NCBI RefSeq assembly: GCF_008087625.1
Contig: NZ_CP042997.1
Coordinates: 2,232,001-2,296,000, forward strand
Reading direction: 5' to 3'
Origin: Aquisphaera giovannonii
Lineage (GTDB): Bacteria; Planctomycetota; Planctomycetia; Isosphaerales; Isosphaeraceae
Length of the DNA stretch: 64,000 bases
Both the position numbers and the translations under genes were made by a program. Position 1 is the stretch's first letter; the number at the start of each line of letters is the position of its first letter. The notes beneath the pieces are model-generated. The model searched no databases. It was not told the origin of the DNA and saw only the letters and a list, made by a program, of their open reading frames with translations. This document shows positions 10,501 through 18,502 of this stretch, one piece after another.

Positions 10501-11184
10501 GACGGTGCGATCAACGGCCAGGGCAACGCCAAGCTCGACTACTCCGCGTACACGACGAGCGTCCGCGTGGACCTCGGCCTCGGGTACGCGACCGGCGTCA
10601 AGGGCGGGCTGAACGGCGCCGTCACGGGCGTCGCCAACGTGACCGGAGGCTCCGGCAACGATATCCTGATCGGCAACGCGTCGGCGAACGTCCTGAGCGG
10701 CGGGCCGGGCGGCAACGACGTCCTGGTCGGGCGGGACGGCGACGACGTCCTGACCGTCGCCGGCTCGGGACGGAACATCCTCATCGGCGGCAACGGCGCC
10801 GACACCCTCAACGCCTCCACCGCCACCGGCGACAACCTGCTGATCGGCGGGCGGGTCGCATTCTCCGGCAGCGAGACCAACACGTCCGCCCTCACGTCGC
10901 TGATGACCGAGTGGTCCCGCGCCGGGGTGGACTTCACCACCCGCACCAAGCACCTCACCGGCCAGTTGAGCGGCGGGCTGAACGGCCAGTACAAGCTGGT
11001 CTTCAGCGGGGCGGGCCAGACGGTGTTCAATGACGCGGCGATCGACTCGCTGTACGGCTCGCAGAGCGGCCCCGGGCACACCTGGTTCGTGGCCTTCTAC
11101 CAGGATAGCTCCCACAAGGCCAACATCCTCAACAGCAGGACGGGCGATCGGACCGACACGTCGGATTCCGGCGTGATCTCCTGA
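7507..11184 (+). CDS. Large LEPR-XLL-type surface protein with RTX-like repeats
   Basis: 1225 aa, with a good AGGAGAAG ribosome-binding site six bases before the ATG. The Arg-rich N-terminus ends in LEGLEGRTLLS (residues 42-52), the planctomycete LEPR-XLL motif found near the start of large exported proteins. The body has about five repeats of ~130 aa, each with a W-[TN]-[LVI] start, a YxDG turn, a GGxxxDxF loop and an IDGxxGxNTLDL strand. The C-terminal third has RTX-like Gly/Asp turns (GGSGNDILIG, GRDGDDVL) and ends in a conserved-looking tail (LTSLMTEWSR...TVFNDAAIDSLYG...HTWFVAFY). RTX turns normally bind calcium outside the cell. Probably cell-surface or secreted; precise role unknown. 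The next gene encodes a relative. Confidence 0.85.
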   Translation: MSSRIAGRHGRPRLAAPPSRVSKDGRRTPSPSPGRNRRRPALEGLEGRTLLSITASGYDAALGAVTLTGNSAGSYLVLGEAPSPDLSGHPEVLVHNLPYSSDTPGALNSLYDFDPSTPGDQELEVGQGTAPMVTVDFSAGGANTLQLDTSWTFAHPVAMTGGAGQDTLIDSAAGSHAWTLTGAKAGQIGSNLTFAGVDAIQADSANDDSLQGQDAVSATWTFAAGSAATYGVGSPSISFQGFKLVRSGSGNNTFQFSGDGTVGSLDIQGGDGDDAFDFSDFAQLDGSIDGGDGSNTLAYYDGNSSQGYSSSISLAITSVSSTVGYDGIDSMGTSLTGTFSNITSLVGNASSDVGAQLVGSDADSTWTLAGSSAVSYKDATDAANPSLSLSGFSDLVGGAGDDTYDITADTAVNIWETAGTNTFNISDGATLDGMVGGGSGTDTLDMSAYTTALSVVLTGSDATGLAGTVGPVSGGFFGIDGLAAGSGSDQLTGEDVDSVWTLGSSSASYADGTATLAFSNFESLQGGSAVDTYKVDASTSLNLLGGGGLDEFEVADGATASGTIDGQADSGRLDLGGYTADVHITLSGSDATGFSGVGTGTVGFQGISTLIAGSGAVNTLTGEDVAATWTVNGSGSAYSDGAHSLALGTFNVFQGGSDADTFNVTGDTTATLDGGAGADAFVFSDGAVLTGSIDGSGGANTLDLGAYTTPVTVVLDAGAASGVGGTTAGATDPITGRFDGIGTLSAGGTGSSLVGQNASRVWNLDTTDTYGDGTDTFLTFSGFGALTGGSDADAFNIVSNTTANLGGGGGGDTFDFQTDGVVLTGKIDGGSGSTASLIYSGYTSAHPVTLNLATGFATGTNGVKNIGNLFGGNAATTTLTGPTSAGQWTIEGQDAGNVVYGGKTFVFSSVGNLTGGIGDDAFYLTEGGTLSGTIIGGIGSNSIQVGSLSNAVTMSITGANAGNILEGISGSQWTFSGIGNLTGTGLGDTFKFSKGASIDGAINGQGNAKLDYSAYTTSVRVDLGLGYATGVKGGLNGAVTGVANVTGGSGNDILIGNASANVLSGGPGGNDVLVGRDGDDVLTVAGSGRNILIGGNGADTLNASTATGDNLLIGGRVAFSGSETNTSALTSLMTEWSRAGVDFTTRTKHLTGQLSGGLNGQYKLVFSGAGQTVFNDAAIDSLYGSQSGPGHTWFVAFYQDSSHKANILNSRTGDRTDTSDSGVIS
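8164..10200 (+). repeat. Coding tandem repeats (~380-440 bp units) inside the 1225-aa protein
   Basis: Equivalent Trp codons fall at about 8164, 8602, 9003, 9391, 9789 and 10168, giving units of roughly 380-440 bases (about 126-146 aa). The units are divergent in sequence but share the order Trp-strand, YxDG turn, GGS-D-F loop, DGA turn, IDG-NTLDL strand. The downstream 950-aa protein carries the same unit type. Confidence 0.7.
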
Positions 11185-11190
11185 CGCCCA

Positions 11191-11234
11191 CGCGGGCAAG
11201 GGCCGGCCGGCTGCGTCGGTCGGCCCTGCCCGCG
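11191..11234 (+). terminator. Long GC-rich hairpin after the surface protein gene
   Basis: The left arm 11191-11208 (CGCGGGCAAGGGCCGGCC) pairs with the right arm 11218-11234 with one bulge and one mismatch, around a nine-base loop. It begins seven bases after the stop. There is no T-run, so it may stop polymerase weakly or stabilise the 3' end. Confidence 0.5.
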
Positions 11235-11396
11235 CGGCGAGCCGACTCGCGGCCCCGGGGCGACCGCCTGACCCGGGGCTTTCTCACGCGCGGACGCGTC
11301 GCCTCCCGCGTCTCCCGGCGTGTCCCCTGAGGCCACGCCCGGGGCACGGCGCCGGCGACGCCTCGGCATCTTCTGGCGACGTTCGCCCTGAGATGG

Positions 11397-11416
11397 AGTA
11401 TGTTTCATAGTATGTT
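11397..11416. repeat. Short direct repeat upstream of the second surface protein
   Basis: AGTATGTT occurs twice (11397-11404 and 11409-11416) with a 12-base period in an AT-richer patch about 100 bases before the next start codon. It could be a tandem operator. The remainder of the 11235-11518 gap shows no gene. Confidence 0.35.
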
Positions 11417-11518
11417 CTCAGGGAGTGGAGGTATGATGGCCGGCCCCGCCGGTGGACACGGGGCATCGTCCCGGCCCGGCGGGCCGCGGCGAACCTGGCG
11501 GCGGGGAGGTAGGAGCCG

Positions 11519-14371
11519 ATGATTCCCCGTCGTCCGGCTCGCGAGAATCGCAGTCCCCGGCGGTTCCCACTCCATCTCGAATCGCTCGAGACCCGACGGC
11601 CGCTCGCGGTGACCTCGTCCGTGGACGCGGCGGGTGTCCTGACCATCGCGAGCGACGCGGCCGACGTCCTGGCCCTGGGCACTCGCGCGGGGGACGTCGC
11701 GATCAACGGCGGCGACCCCGATTCCGGCCCCGCGCCGGCCTCCGCGATCACCGGCATCGTCGTCCGGGGCGGTCCCGGCGCGAACCGGATCGACCTGAGC
11801 GGGTTCGACGTCCGGCAATTCGCGGCGCTGGACAGCATGACGATCGAAGGCGGAGGCGGGCCCGACACCCTGATCGCCCCCTCCGCGCCGACGACCTTCG
11901 ACGTCACCGAACCGGACGCAGGGAGCCTGACCGGGCCGGCCTTCATGACGCTGTCGATCAGCACCTTCACCGCGATCGCGGACCTGGTCGGCACGTCCGC
12001 GGGCAACACGTTTGCCTTCGACGAGGCGGGGCGCCTGTCGGGCTCCCTCCGGGGCGGTGGGCTGGATATCCTCGACCTCGGTGCCACGACCACGCCCCAG
12101 ACGCTGACCATCACCGGTTCCGGCTCGGACGGATTCCGAGGCACCGCGGGTCGCATCGCGGGCGGATTCGACGGGGTCGGCCAGGTCCGCGGGGGCCTGG
12201 GCGGCGACACGCTGGTGGGAGACGACCGCGACAGCACCTGGACGCTCGACGCCGACTGGTCCTACAGTGACGGGGTCGACACCCTCGCGTTCGAGGGCTT
12301 CCGTACCCTGCAGGGCGGCAGCGGCGATGACGACTTCGAACTCCTCGGCGGGCCCTCCGGCCAGATCCCGGCCGATTTGCTCGGCGGGGGCGGGGACGAT
12401 CGATTCGCGTTCCACGGCTTCGCCCAGGTGATCGGCGCGATCGACGGCCAGGGGGGCTTCGACACCCTGGATGACTCCGATTTCGGCACGGCGGTGGTCG
12501 TGCAGCTCACCGGATCGGACGCCAGCGGCTTCTCCGGGACCGAGCCCACCAGCATCGACCAGGACGGATTCCGCGGCATCGACCGGATCCTCGCCGGCTC
12601 GGAGTCACAAGGGCCGAGCATCCTGGCCGGCGAGGACGTCGCGTCGCTCTGGAGCCTGGGGTCGACGCAGACCTATTCCGATGACGCGGGGCGCGTGCTC
12701 CGGCTCGCCGGATTCGGCTTCCTCCAGGGAGGCGCGGGAGACGACACCTTCGACATCGGCGCCGATGTCGCCGCCTCGCTGCTCGGCGGCGCCGGGGACG
12801 ACCGGTTCGTCTTCTCGGCCGACGGCGTCGTCGTCGGGGGCGACATCGACGGCCAGGACGGCCTCAACACCCTCGACCTGGACGGCTATCGACGTCCGGC
12901 TCGCATCGACCTCTCCTCGTCGACCGGCTCGGTCGCGGGCGGGACGCTCGTGAACATCGGGAACGTCCTGGGCGGCTCGGGCGATGACATCCTCATCGGG
13001 GACGCCTCCGCCAACCTCCTGGACGGACGGGGCGGCACGAACCTCGTCGTGGGCGGCTCGGGCGATGACACGCTCGTCGGCGGCGCCGGGGAGGACGAGC
13101 TGGAGGGCGGCCCCGGAGACGACACGTACCGGCTGGACATCCGGGCCGGGATGGCCGTGATCGTCGACGACGCGGACGGGCTCAATGCCCTCGACTTCTC
13201 GACATCCGGCGACGGGATCACCCTGGATCTCGATTCGACGGCCATGCAGGGAGTCGCCCAGGGCCGGCTCCAGCTCGCCGGCGCGTTTGCGAGCGTGCTG
13301 GGCAGCCCATTCGCGGATACGTTCACCCTCACGGCCGGACTGCGGCCTTGTGGCGTCGTCGGTGGTCCGGACGGAACCTCCTCCGGCGACGTACTCCAGG
13401 TCCGCGCGCTCGGACGCCAGGCGGTCGTCACGCCCGCGGCCGTCGACGTCGACGGGGCCGCGCCCATCTCGTATAGCCGGATCGGCAAGGTCATCGTCCG
13501 CGATCAGATGCCCGCCGACCTGGCGCTGACCCTGTCCCACCAGCCGGAGCCTGCCACCGTCGGCCAGGCGATCGACGTCACGTTGGTGGTCAAGAACGGG
13601 GGACCCGCGACGGCCCGCGACGTCGTGCTGACGGCCAGCGTTTCCTCGAATCTGCGGATCACGTCGGCGCTCGCGAGCCAGGGGCAGGCCCGCGTCCAGG
13701 ATGGAGTCGTATCCGTGGAATTGGGGACCGTCGAGGTCGGCGGCCAGGCCCAGGTGCGCCTCACGCTCGCCTCGACGGCCGCGGGGACAGGCACGATCAC
13801 GGGCTTCGTCGTCGGCAATGCCCCCGACACCAATCCTGACGCGGCACGCGTCTCACAGTCGATCACCGTCCAGGCGCCCTCGCCGCCGCCTCCACCACCA
13901 CCTCCCCCTCCGCCGCCGCCTCCCCCTCCGCCGCCCCCGCCACCACCTCCTCCTCCCCCTCCGCCGCCGCCTCCCCCTCCGCCGCCCCCGCCACCATCGA
14001 GCACGTTGCTGATCGTCCGCCAACAATGGCTCGGGTTCCGCCGGCAGCTCAAGCGGCTCATGCTGGGCTTCAACCGGCCGCTGGACGCCGCGAGCGCCTC
14101 CAATCGACGGCACTACATCCTTCTCTTCCCCGGCCGCGACCATCGCTTCGGGACGCGCGACGATCGCCGGCTCCGCGTCCGAAAGGCGTCGTACGACCCG
14201 GTGACCTATCGCGTGACGCTTTCGCTCCCATCGAGGATCCCGGCCCATCCGACGGGACGGGTGATCGTCCGCGGGCTACGCGACCCCAGCGGGCAGCTCC
14301 TCGACGGGGCCGTCACGGGTTTGCCCGGCGCGATCAATGCCCGCCGGTCCCGCGGTTCCATCGGGCTTTGA
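11519..14371 (+). CDS. LEPR-XLL-like surface protein with RTX turns, DUF11-like domain and polyproline tract
   Basis: 950 aa; AGGAG and GGAGG precede the ATG. LESLETRRPLA (residues 20-30) is a degenerate LEPR-XLL motif. Residues ~60-480 carry the same W/YSDG/GGSGDD repeat type as the upstream 1225-aa protein. Around residues 480-540 there are classic RTX nonapeptide turns (GGSGDDTLVGGAGEDELEGG). Residues ~660-780 resemble the DUF11 / conserved repeat domain of cell-surface proteins (ADLALTLSHQ... VKNGGPATARDVVLT). Then come 38 consecutive prolines and a basic C-terminal domain of ~125 aa (GFNRPLDAASASNRRHYIL...) resembling Ig-like surface modules. Probably secreted and wall- or matrix-associated, with the proline tract as a stiff spacer. 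Likely paralogue of the previous gene. Confidence 0.82.
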   Translation: MIPRRPARENRSPRRFPLHLESLETRRPLAVTSSVDAAGVLTIASDAADVLALGTRAGDVAINGGDPDSGPAPASAITGIVVRGGPGANRIDLSGFDVRQFAALDSMTIEGGGGPDTLIAPSAPTTFDVTEPDAGSLTGPAFMTLSISTFTAIADLVGTSAGNTFAFDEAGRLSGSLRGGGLDILDLGATTTPQTLTITGSGSDGFRGTAGRIAGGFDGVGQVRGGLGGDTLVGDDRDSTWTLDADWSYSDGVDTLAFEGFRTLQGGSGDDDFELLGGPSGQIPADLLGGGGDDRFAFHGFAQVIGAIDGQGGFDTLDDSDFGTAVVVQLTGSDASGFSGTEPTSIDQDGFRGIDRILAGSESQGPSILAGEDVASLWSLGSTQTYSDDAGRVLRLAGFGFLQGGAGDDTFDIGADVAASLLGGAGDDRFVFSADGVVVGGDIDGQDGLNTLDLDGYRRPARIDLSSSTGSVAGGTLVNIGNVLGGSGDDILIGDASANLLDGRGGTNLVVGGSGDDTLVGGAGEDELEGGPGDDTYRLDIRAGMAVIVDDADGLNALDFSTSGDGITLDLDSTAMQGVAQGRLQLAGAFASVLGSPFADTFTLTAGLRPCGVVGGPDGTSSGDVLQVRALGRQAVVTPAAVDVDGAAPISYSRIGKVIVRDQMPADLALTLSHQPEPATVGQAIDVTLVVKNGGPATARDVVLTASVSSNLRITSALASQGQARVQDGVVSVELGTVEVGGQAQVRLTLASTAAGTGTITGFVVGNAPDTNPDAARVSQSITVQAPSPPPPPPPPPPPPPPPPPPPPPPPPPPPPPPPPPPPPPPSSTLLIVRQQWLGFRRQLKRLMLGFNRPLDAASASNRRHYILLFPGRDHRFGTRDDRRLRVRKASYDPVTYRVTLSLPSRIPAHPTGRVIVRGLRDPSGQLLDGAVTGLPGAINARRSRGSIGL
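13883..13996 (+). repeat. 38-proline codon tract with internal 45-bp perfect repeat
   Basis: 114 bases encode only proline. A 45-base block (13901-13945) recurs exactly at 13952-13996, a 51-base (17-codon) period, so the tract grew at least partly by duplication. It is a likely site of length variation and of sequencing or assembly error. Confidence 0.9.
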
Positions 14372-14499
14372 GTCGCTCGTGCAGTCCGTTCCCGGGGCCT
14401 CGGGCGCGACAGGCCGCGCGGCGTCGCGGTCGATCCGGAGATAGGACACAATATTAGTATTGCATGTGATTGAGCGTAATTGGGCGGGGTGGCCGCCGC

Positions 14500-16485
14500 T
14501 CAGAGTCGAAATCGTCCCGGGGTGAGGGGGCCTGCCGTCGCCCGCTCGAGCCGTCCTCGCATCCCGTCGAGGAGGGGCCGATGGGCCGGGTCTCGGGAGA
14601 GGTCCCGGCGTTGGAGGGGGTCCTCGCGGAGGTCGAAGAGCTCCTCGCGGAGGCCGTCCCTGCCGCGCACCTGGATGTAGATCAGGTCGCCCTCGGCCAG
14701 GGAGGCCCAGGCGCGTCGGTCCCGGACCATCCTCGCCGGGTCGGGCTCGCCGGGGTTCGTCGGGACGACCTCGGAGAGGGCAGGCGAGGGCCGCGGAGGT
14801 GGGTCGGGGGCGGCCCCGCTCGCATCGGACCAGAGCCCGGCCAGGGATTGTCCGGGGAACGGCGCATCCGCCCCGAGGCCCAGGACATCCAGGACCGTCG
14901 CCGGCACGTCGCGGAGGCTCACGCTCTCGGTGACGACCGGCCGCGCCGGCTTGGGGCCATTCCGCGGCGGGACGACGACCAGCGGCACGTGGACCTGAGG
15001 CTGGTAGAGGCTGGTGCCGTGCAGGAAGATGCCGGCCTGCTCGCCGAAGCTCTCCCCGTGGTCCGACGTGATCACCAGCCAGGTCGATTCGAGCACGCCC
15101 TCGCGTTCCAGGTCGTCGAGGAGCTTGCCGAGATGCTCGTCCAGGTTGGAGATGCAGTCGTCGTAGGAGTTCCGGGCGAAGAGCCGCTCCTGCTCGGGCA
15201 GGCCCGCCTCGGCCACGGCCTTCCACTTCTCGATCAGGTCCATCTCGCGGTCGGTGCGAGGCCGGGCCGCGAAGCGGTGGACGCCCCCCTCCGGGAGCAG
15301 GTAGGGATAGTGGACGTCGTAGTAGTTGAGGAACGCGAAGAAGGGCCGCTCCTTCTGCGGGCGGCCCGAGAGCCAGTCCCTGAGCTCGCGGTTGATGGCC
15401 GACGCCGGCTTGCGGAAGCCGGCGTCGAAAGGCCGGATCAGTCCGGCCAGGGTCGCGAAGGACGTCCGGGCCCGGAGGAAGTGATGGAGCGCCCGCAGCC
15501 CCTCCACCGGCCTGTCCACGAGCGCCGCGAGCTTGAATGCGCCGAGGCCGGGGAAGATGTAGTCGCGATAGGTCGCGAAGCCGCGCGCCAGGCCCGAGTC
15601 CGAGCCGCAATAGAACGTGTTGGCGACGAAGCCGGCCGTGGCGTACCCGCGGGAGCCCAGGTGCTCCGCCAGCGTCCGGGCCCCCGAATCCAGCGGGGTG
15701 AGCCAGCCGGCGGAGAGCTCGTGGGGCCATCGCCCCGTGAACAGGCTCGCGTGGGAGGGCAAGGTCCAGGACGAGGGGGCCTGGGCCCGGTCGAACCGGA
15801 CACCGCGCCTCGCCAGGCCGTCCAGCGTCGGCGAGGTCGGACGGTCGTAGCCGTAGAGGCTCAGGTGGCCCGCGGCCACGGTGTCCAGCACGACGACCAG
15901 CAGGTTGGGCGCCCCCGAGGCCGGCAGGGGCCGGGCCGCCTCGCCCCGCTCCCTCAAGGCGTCACCGACCCTCACCCAGGCGAACAGGATTGCCGGGACG
16001 AGGGCCAGGACGGGGAGGCTCCGCGTGACGCACCGGCGGAACGCATCCCCATGGCGCCCCAGGGACGGCATCAGCCAGGCCGCGATGCCCATCGCGAGCA
16101 GCACCACGGCGGGGCTATAGAGCCTGGTCAGGAGCGTCCAGAGCGCCGGGAGCAGCGTCAAAGTGCACAGCGACCTCGCGGCGAACCACCGGCCGCGAGG
16201 GCCCGAGGCCGAGAGCAGCCAGAAGGCGGGCGCCAGGGTCGCGAAGATCAGGAGGTTCGTCAGGGGGATGAGCCATACGAAGTGGCGGCTCATCCAGTAG
16301 AACTGGTTGAGGTCCAAGGCTCGCTTGCGGACCAGGATCGCCGCGACCTCGAGCGGCCCGGCGAGCAGCCCGCACCACAGGGACAGGACGAGGTAGTGCC
16401 AGGTCGGGAGGCGAGGGGCAGGAGGGCCGCCGGGCTCCGGGCCCACCGGCATGGCGTCCTCGTCGGTTCGATTCTCAAGGCTCAT
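14500..16485 (-). CDS. Membrane-anchored sulfatase-like hydrolase (alkaline phosphatase superfamily)
   Basis: 661 aa. Residues ~30-170 hold about four hydrophobic membrane segments. The periplasmic catalytic domain starts at NLLVVVLDT (D201 as metal ligand) and has SSWTLPSHASLFTG, where a true sulfatase would have the CxPxR formylglycine signature. T241 is the probable nucleophile position, as in phosphoglycerol or phosphoethanolamine transferases. SDHGESFGE later supplies metal ligands. A C-terminal ELFDLREDP stretch is typical of sulfatase-family proteins. It probably cleaves or transfers a phosphate-type ester at the cell surface rather than a sulfate ester. Leftward, with 188 bases between it and the DUF1559 gene. 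Confidence 0.8.
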   Translation of the reverse strand: MSLENRTDEDAMPVGPEPGGPPAPRLPTWHYLVLSLWCGLLAGPLEVAAILVRKRALDLNQFYWMSRHFVWLIPLTNLLIFATLAPAFWLLSASGPRGRWFAARSLCTLTLLPALWTLLTRLYSPAVVLLAMGIAAWLMPSLGRHGDAFRRCVTRSLPVLALVPAILFAWVRVGDALRERGEAARPLPASGAPNLLVVVLDTVAAGHLSLYGYDRPTSPTLDGLARRGVRFDRAQAPSSWTLPSHASLFTGRWPHELSAGWLTPLDSGARTLAEHLGSRGYATAGFVANTFYCGSDSGLARGFATYRDYIFPGLGAFKLAALVDRPVEGLRALHHFLRARTSFATLAGLIRPFDAGFRKPASAINRELRDWLSGRPQKERPFFAFLNYYDVHYPYLLPEGGVHRFAARPRTDREMDLIEKWKAVAEAGLPEQERLFARNSYDDCISNLDEHLGKLLDDLEREGVLESTWLVITSDHGESFGEQAGIFLHGTSLYQPQVHVPLVVVPPRNGPKPARPVVTESVSLRDVPATVLDVLGLGADAPFPGQSLAGLWSDASGAAPDPPPRPSPALSEVVPTNPGEPDPARMVRDRRAWASLAEGDLIYIQVRGRDGLREELFDLREDPLQRRDLSRDPAHRPLLDGMRGRLERATAGPLTPGRFRL

Positions 16486-16633
16486 CGGCGAGGGCTCACG
16501 GGGCGGGCGCGGTCGCGGGACACGGCCCCGGATCCTCGGAGATGGGGCCGGGCCCTGTCAAGTCGGGGGGCCGGGCCGGGTCGAGCCGCCGATCCGGTCG
16601 ATCCCCCGGGTGATGCTCGGGGATCGCCCGAGG

Positions 16634-16660
16634 GGCGGGGCGGCTCACGGCCGCCCCGCC
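16634..16660 (-). terminator. GC hairpin after the DUF1559 gene
   Basis: Perfect 11-bp stem: GGCGGGGCGGC (16634-16644) pairs with GCCGCCCCGCC (16650-16660), with loop TCACG. It lies 13 bases beyond the DUF1559 stop on the minus strand. No T-run. Confidence 0.5.
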
Positions 16661-16673
16661 GCCGGGCCAGGGA

Positions 16674-17705
16674 TCAGTACGCGTCCGAGCTGAGCACCTC
16701 TCCGCCCTTGGAGCTGGAGAGGGCCTGGAAGATCTGGGGGCTGACCGAGTTCTTGATGAACCGGACGCTCCCGTCGCACATCCCGGCGCTGACGCCCCCG
16801 GGGTGCCGGCTGCGGGGGATGTTGATCATCCCCAGGCCGGTGTAGGTGCCGTCGGAGCCGACCGAGCCGGTCGCCCCGACGCAGGTGACGCCCTGCGGGT
16901 TGGTGTTCGGCGAGTTGCAGTAGCTGGCGCCCTGCATGACGTCCGGCTGGGACGAATTCGGCGGATAGAGGCCGGTGAACTGCGGCGCGTAGCCCCACCA
17001 GGAATACCCGTGGAGGTTCCAGCCGCTGCCGATCAGGATCTCCGAGGTCATCAGCGTGTTGCTCAGGCCGTCGGTGATCGCGGAGAGCTTGACGGTCCCG
17101 GACGCGGCCGACTGCTGCGACCCCGACGCGATGTCGGAGTCCGGCGCCCCCATCTGGGTGAATGGCGCGCCGAGGAAGGGGATCTTGATCCCGTTGACCA
17201 GGTAGAAGGCGGGCTGGGTCGTGATGGTGTTGCCGAAGTTCACGACGTAGTTGTGGCAGGTGATGCCGGTGCCGTTGGGCAGGTTGTTGGCATTCGGGTC
17301 GCTGGGGCACTGGAAGGCGCTGAAGTGCGTGTAGGTGACCGTCGTGTTGGCGGCCCCGGCGTAGCGGAACTGGCCGTTCTGGATGCCGAGGTCCTCGTAG
17401 CGGTTGTTCCCGCTGAAATTGTAGGCGTTGAAGAGGTTGGCCCCTTCCATGAAGGGCAGGACGAAGTTGAGCCACGTCCCCCAGCAGCATCCCTTGACCC
17501 CCGGCGGCAGGCTGCTGTTCGCGCTCTCGTAGTTGTGCATGGCCAGCCCGACCTGCTTGAGGTTGTTGATGCACTGGGCGCGGCGGGCCGCCTCGCGGGC
17601 CGACTGCACCGCGGGCAGGAGCAGGGCGATGAGGACGGCGATGATGGCGATCACCACCAGCAGCTCGATCAGCGTGAAACCTCGCGTTCGGTTCGTGCGC
17701 GTCAT
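16674..17705 (-). CDS. DUF1559 prepilin-like protein
   Basis: 343 aa from the ATG at 17705, which has GAGGG six bases upstream; an earlier in-frame start at 17732 is less likely. The N-terminus [20 protein letters not shown] is a type IV prepilin/pseudopilin signal, cut after the Gly by prepilin peptidase. AREAARR and the C-terminal [18 protein letters not shown] are hallmarks of DUF1559, a very large planctomycete family. Probably assembled or secreted by a type II/IV-pilus-like machine and exposed outside the inner membrane. The small lipoprotein gene lies 150 bases upstream on the same strand, a pairing usual for this family. Confidence 0.93.
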   Translation of the reverse strand: MTRTNRTRGFTLIELLVVIAIIAVLIALLLPAVQSAREAARRAQCINNLKQVGLAMHNYESANSSLPPGVKGCCWGTWLNFVLPFMEGANLFNAYNFSGNNRYEDLGIQNGQFRYAGAANTTVTYTHFSAFQCPSDPNANNLPNGTGITCHNYVVNFGNTITTQPAFYLVNGIKIPFLGAPFTQMGAPDSDIASGSQQSAASGTVKLSAITDGLSNTLMTSEILIGSGWNLHGYSWWGYAPQFTGLYPPNSSQPDVMQGASYCNSPNTNPQGVTCVGATGSVGSDGTYTGLGMINIPRSRHPGGVSAGMCDGSVRFIKNSVSPQIFQALSSSKGGEVLSSDAY

Positions 17706-17855
17706 CTTATCCCTCACGTGGAGAACGACCATGGAAGGGCGAGGCGAGGGCCTCGCCGCTGGATGCCGCGGGCCGGCGAACCCCCGAGGACGACGGATCG
17801 GCGACCGCGCGATCTTCGGGCAGAGGGCATGTGTTCGCGATCTCAGGAGTTGATG

Positions 17856-18293
17856 TCACTTCGAATCGAGGGCGAACTGGAGTGCGTTGCCACCCCCCTT
17901 CTTGATCTCGGCCTTGAGCTCGGACTTGGCGTTGTACTTCGCCGGGATCAGCTCCTTGGCCACCTTGAATTCCTTCAGGCCGCCGGCCTGCTTCGGCCTC
18001 TCCTGGCCCTCCGGCCGGTCGGACGCGTAGATGGCCACGGCGTAATTGCCGGGGACGAGCCCGCCCTCGCGGCCGATCGAGAACGAGCCGTCCTTGATCG
18101 TCGCCCCCCCCGCGGACGCCCCCCCGCCTGCCGGCGTGAAGGTGATGGTGCCGCCGGGCAGGGGCTTCCCGTCGAGGCTGACCGTCCCGCTGACGGGCTC
18201 CCGCGGCAGGTCGTCCTCGGGGCCCGAACAGCCGGCCCCGAGCGCCAGGGCGCAAACCGTGAAAATGCCAATCCACGTCTCTCTCGAGCGCAT
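17856..18293 (-). CDS. Small lipoprotein with transthyretin/carboxypeptidase-regulatory-like fold
   Basis: 145 aa. Signal peptide with lipobox LALGAGC (Cys at ~22). The mature part begins VSGTVSLDGKPLPGGTITFTP, the beta-strand pattern of carboxypeptidase regulatory-like domains, and ends in a Lys/Glu-rich helix (KSELKAEIKKGG). Planctomycete genomes often pair such a lipoprotein with a DUF1559 gene, as here (150 bases apart, same strand), suggesting a joint envelope role. A plausible promoter lies about 180 bases upstream. Function inferred from context only. Confidence 0.85.
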   Translation of the reverse strand: MRSRETWIGIFTVCALALGAGCSGPEDDLPREPVSGTVSLDGKPLPGGTITFTPAGGGASAGGATIKDGSFSIGREGGLVPGNYAVAIYASDRPEGQERPKQAGGLKEFKVAKELIPAKYNAKSELKAEIKKGGGNALQFALDSK

Positions 18294-18473
18294 GATCGAT
18301 TGGTTCCTCGTGGATGCGAAAGTTTGACGGATGCAAGCGTGCGGGGCGTCCGGCGTCGCCGTCGCTCTCGGGCCGGTGCGGGAATTGAGTCGTCTTGAGG
18401 GAGAGGAGACTCGACGGACGCCGGGATGCGAAGATGGCTCCGCGACTTCGTTCAGAGGCAGAGGATTGCATAG

Positions 18474-18502
18474 TTAATAATGAGTGAAGCTTGGCCAAGC
18501 AA
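18474..18502 (-). promoter_or_regulatory. Candidate promoter for the lipoprotein-DUF1559 pair
   Basis: Minus strand: TTGCTT (18497-18502), 17-base spacer, TATTAA (18474-18479), in an AT-rich patch. This would give a leader of about 175 bases. Confidence 0.3.

Noticed and set aside
7441-11199. A 1252-codon open frame antisense to the first surface protein gene
   Set aside because: The sense strand encodes a clear LEPR-XLL/RTX protein. The antisense frame is Val/Gly/Arg/Asp-rich low complexity, the usual mirror of GC-rich Gly/Asp repeats, with no domain or ribosome-binding site.
13883-13996. CRISPR or satellite array
   Set aside because: The repeat is in-frame polyproline coding sequence with no spacers; no other CRISPR-like array was seen.
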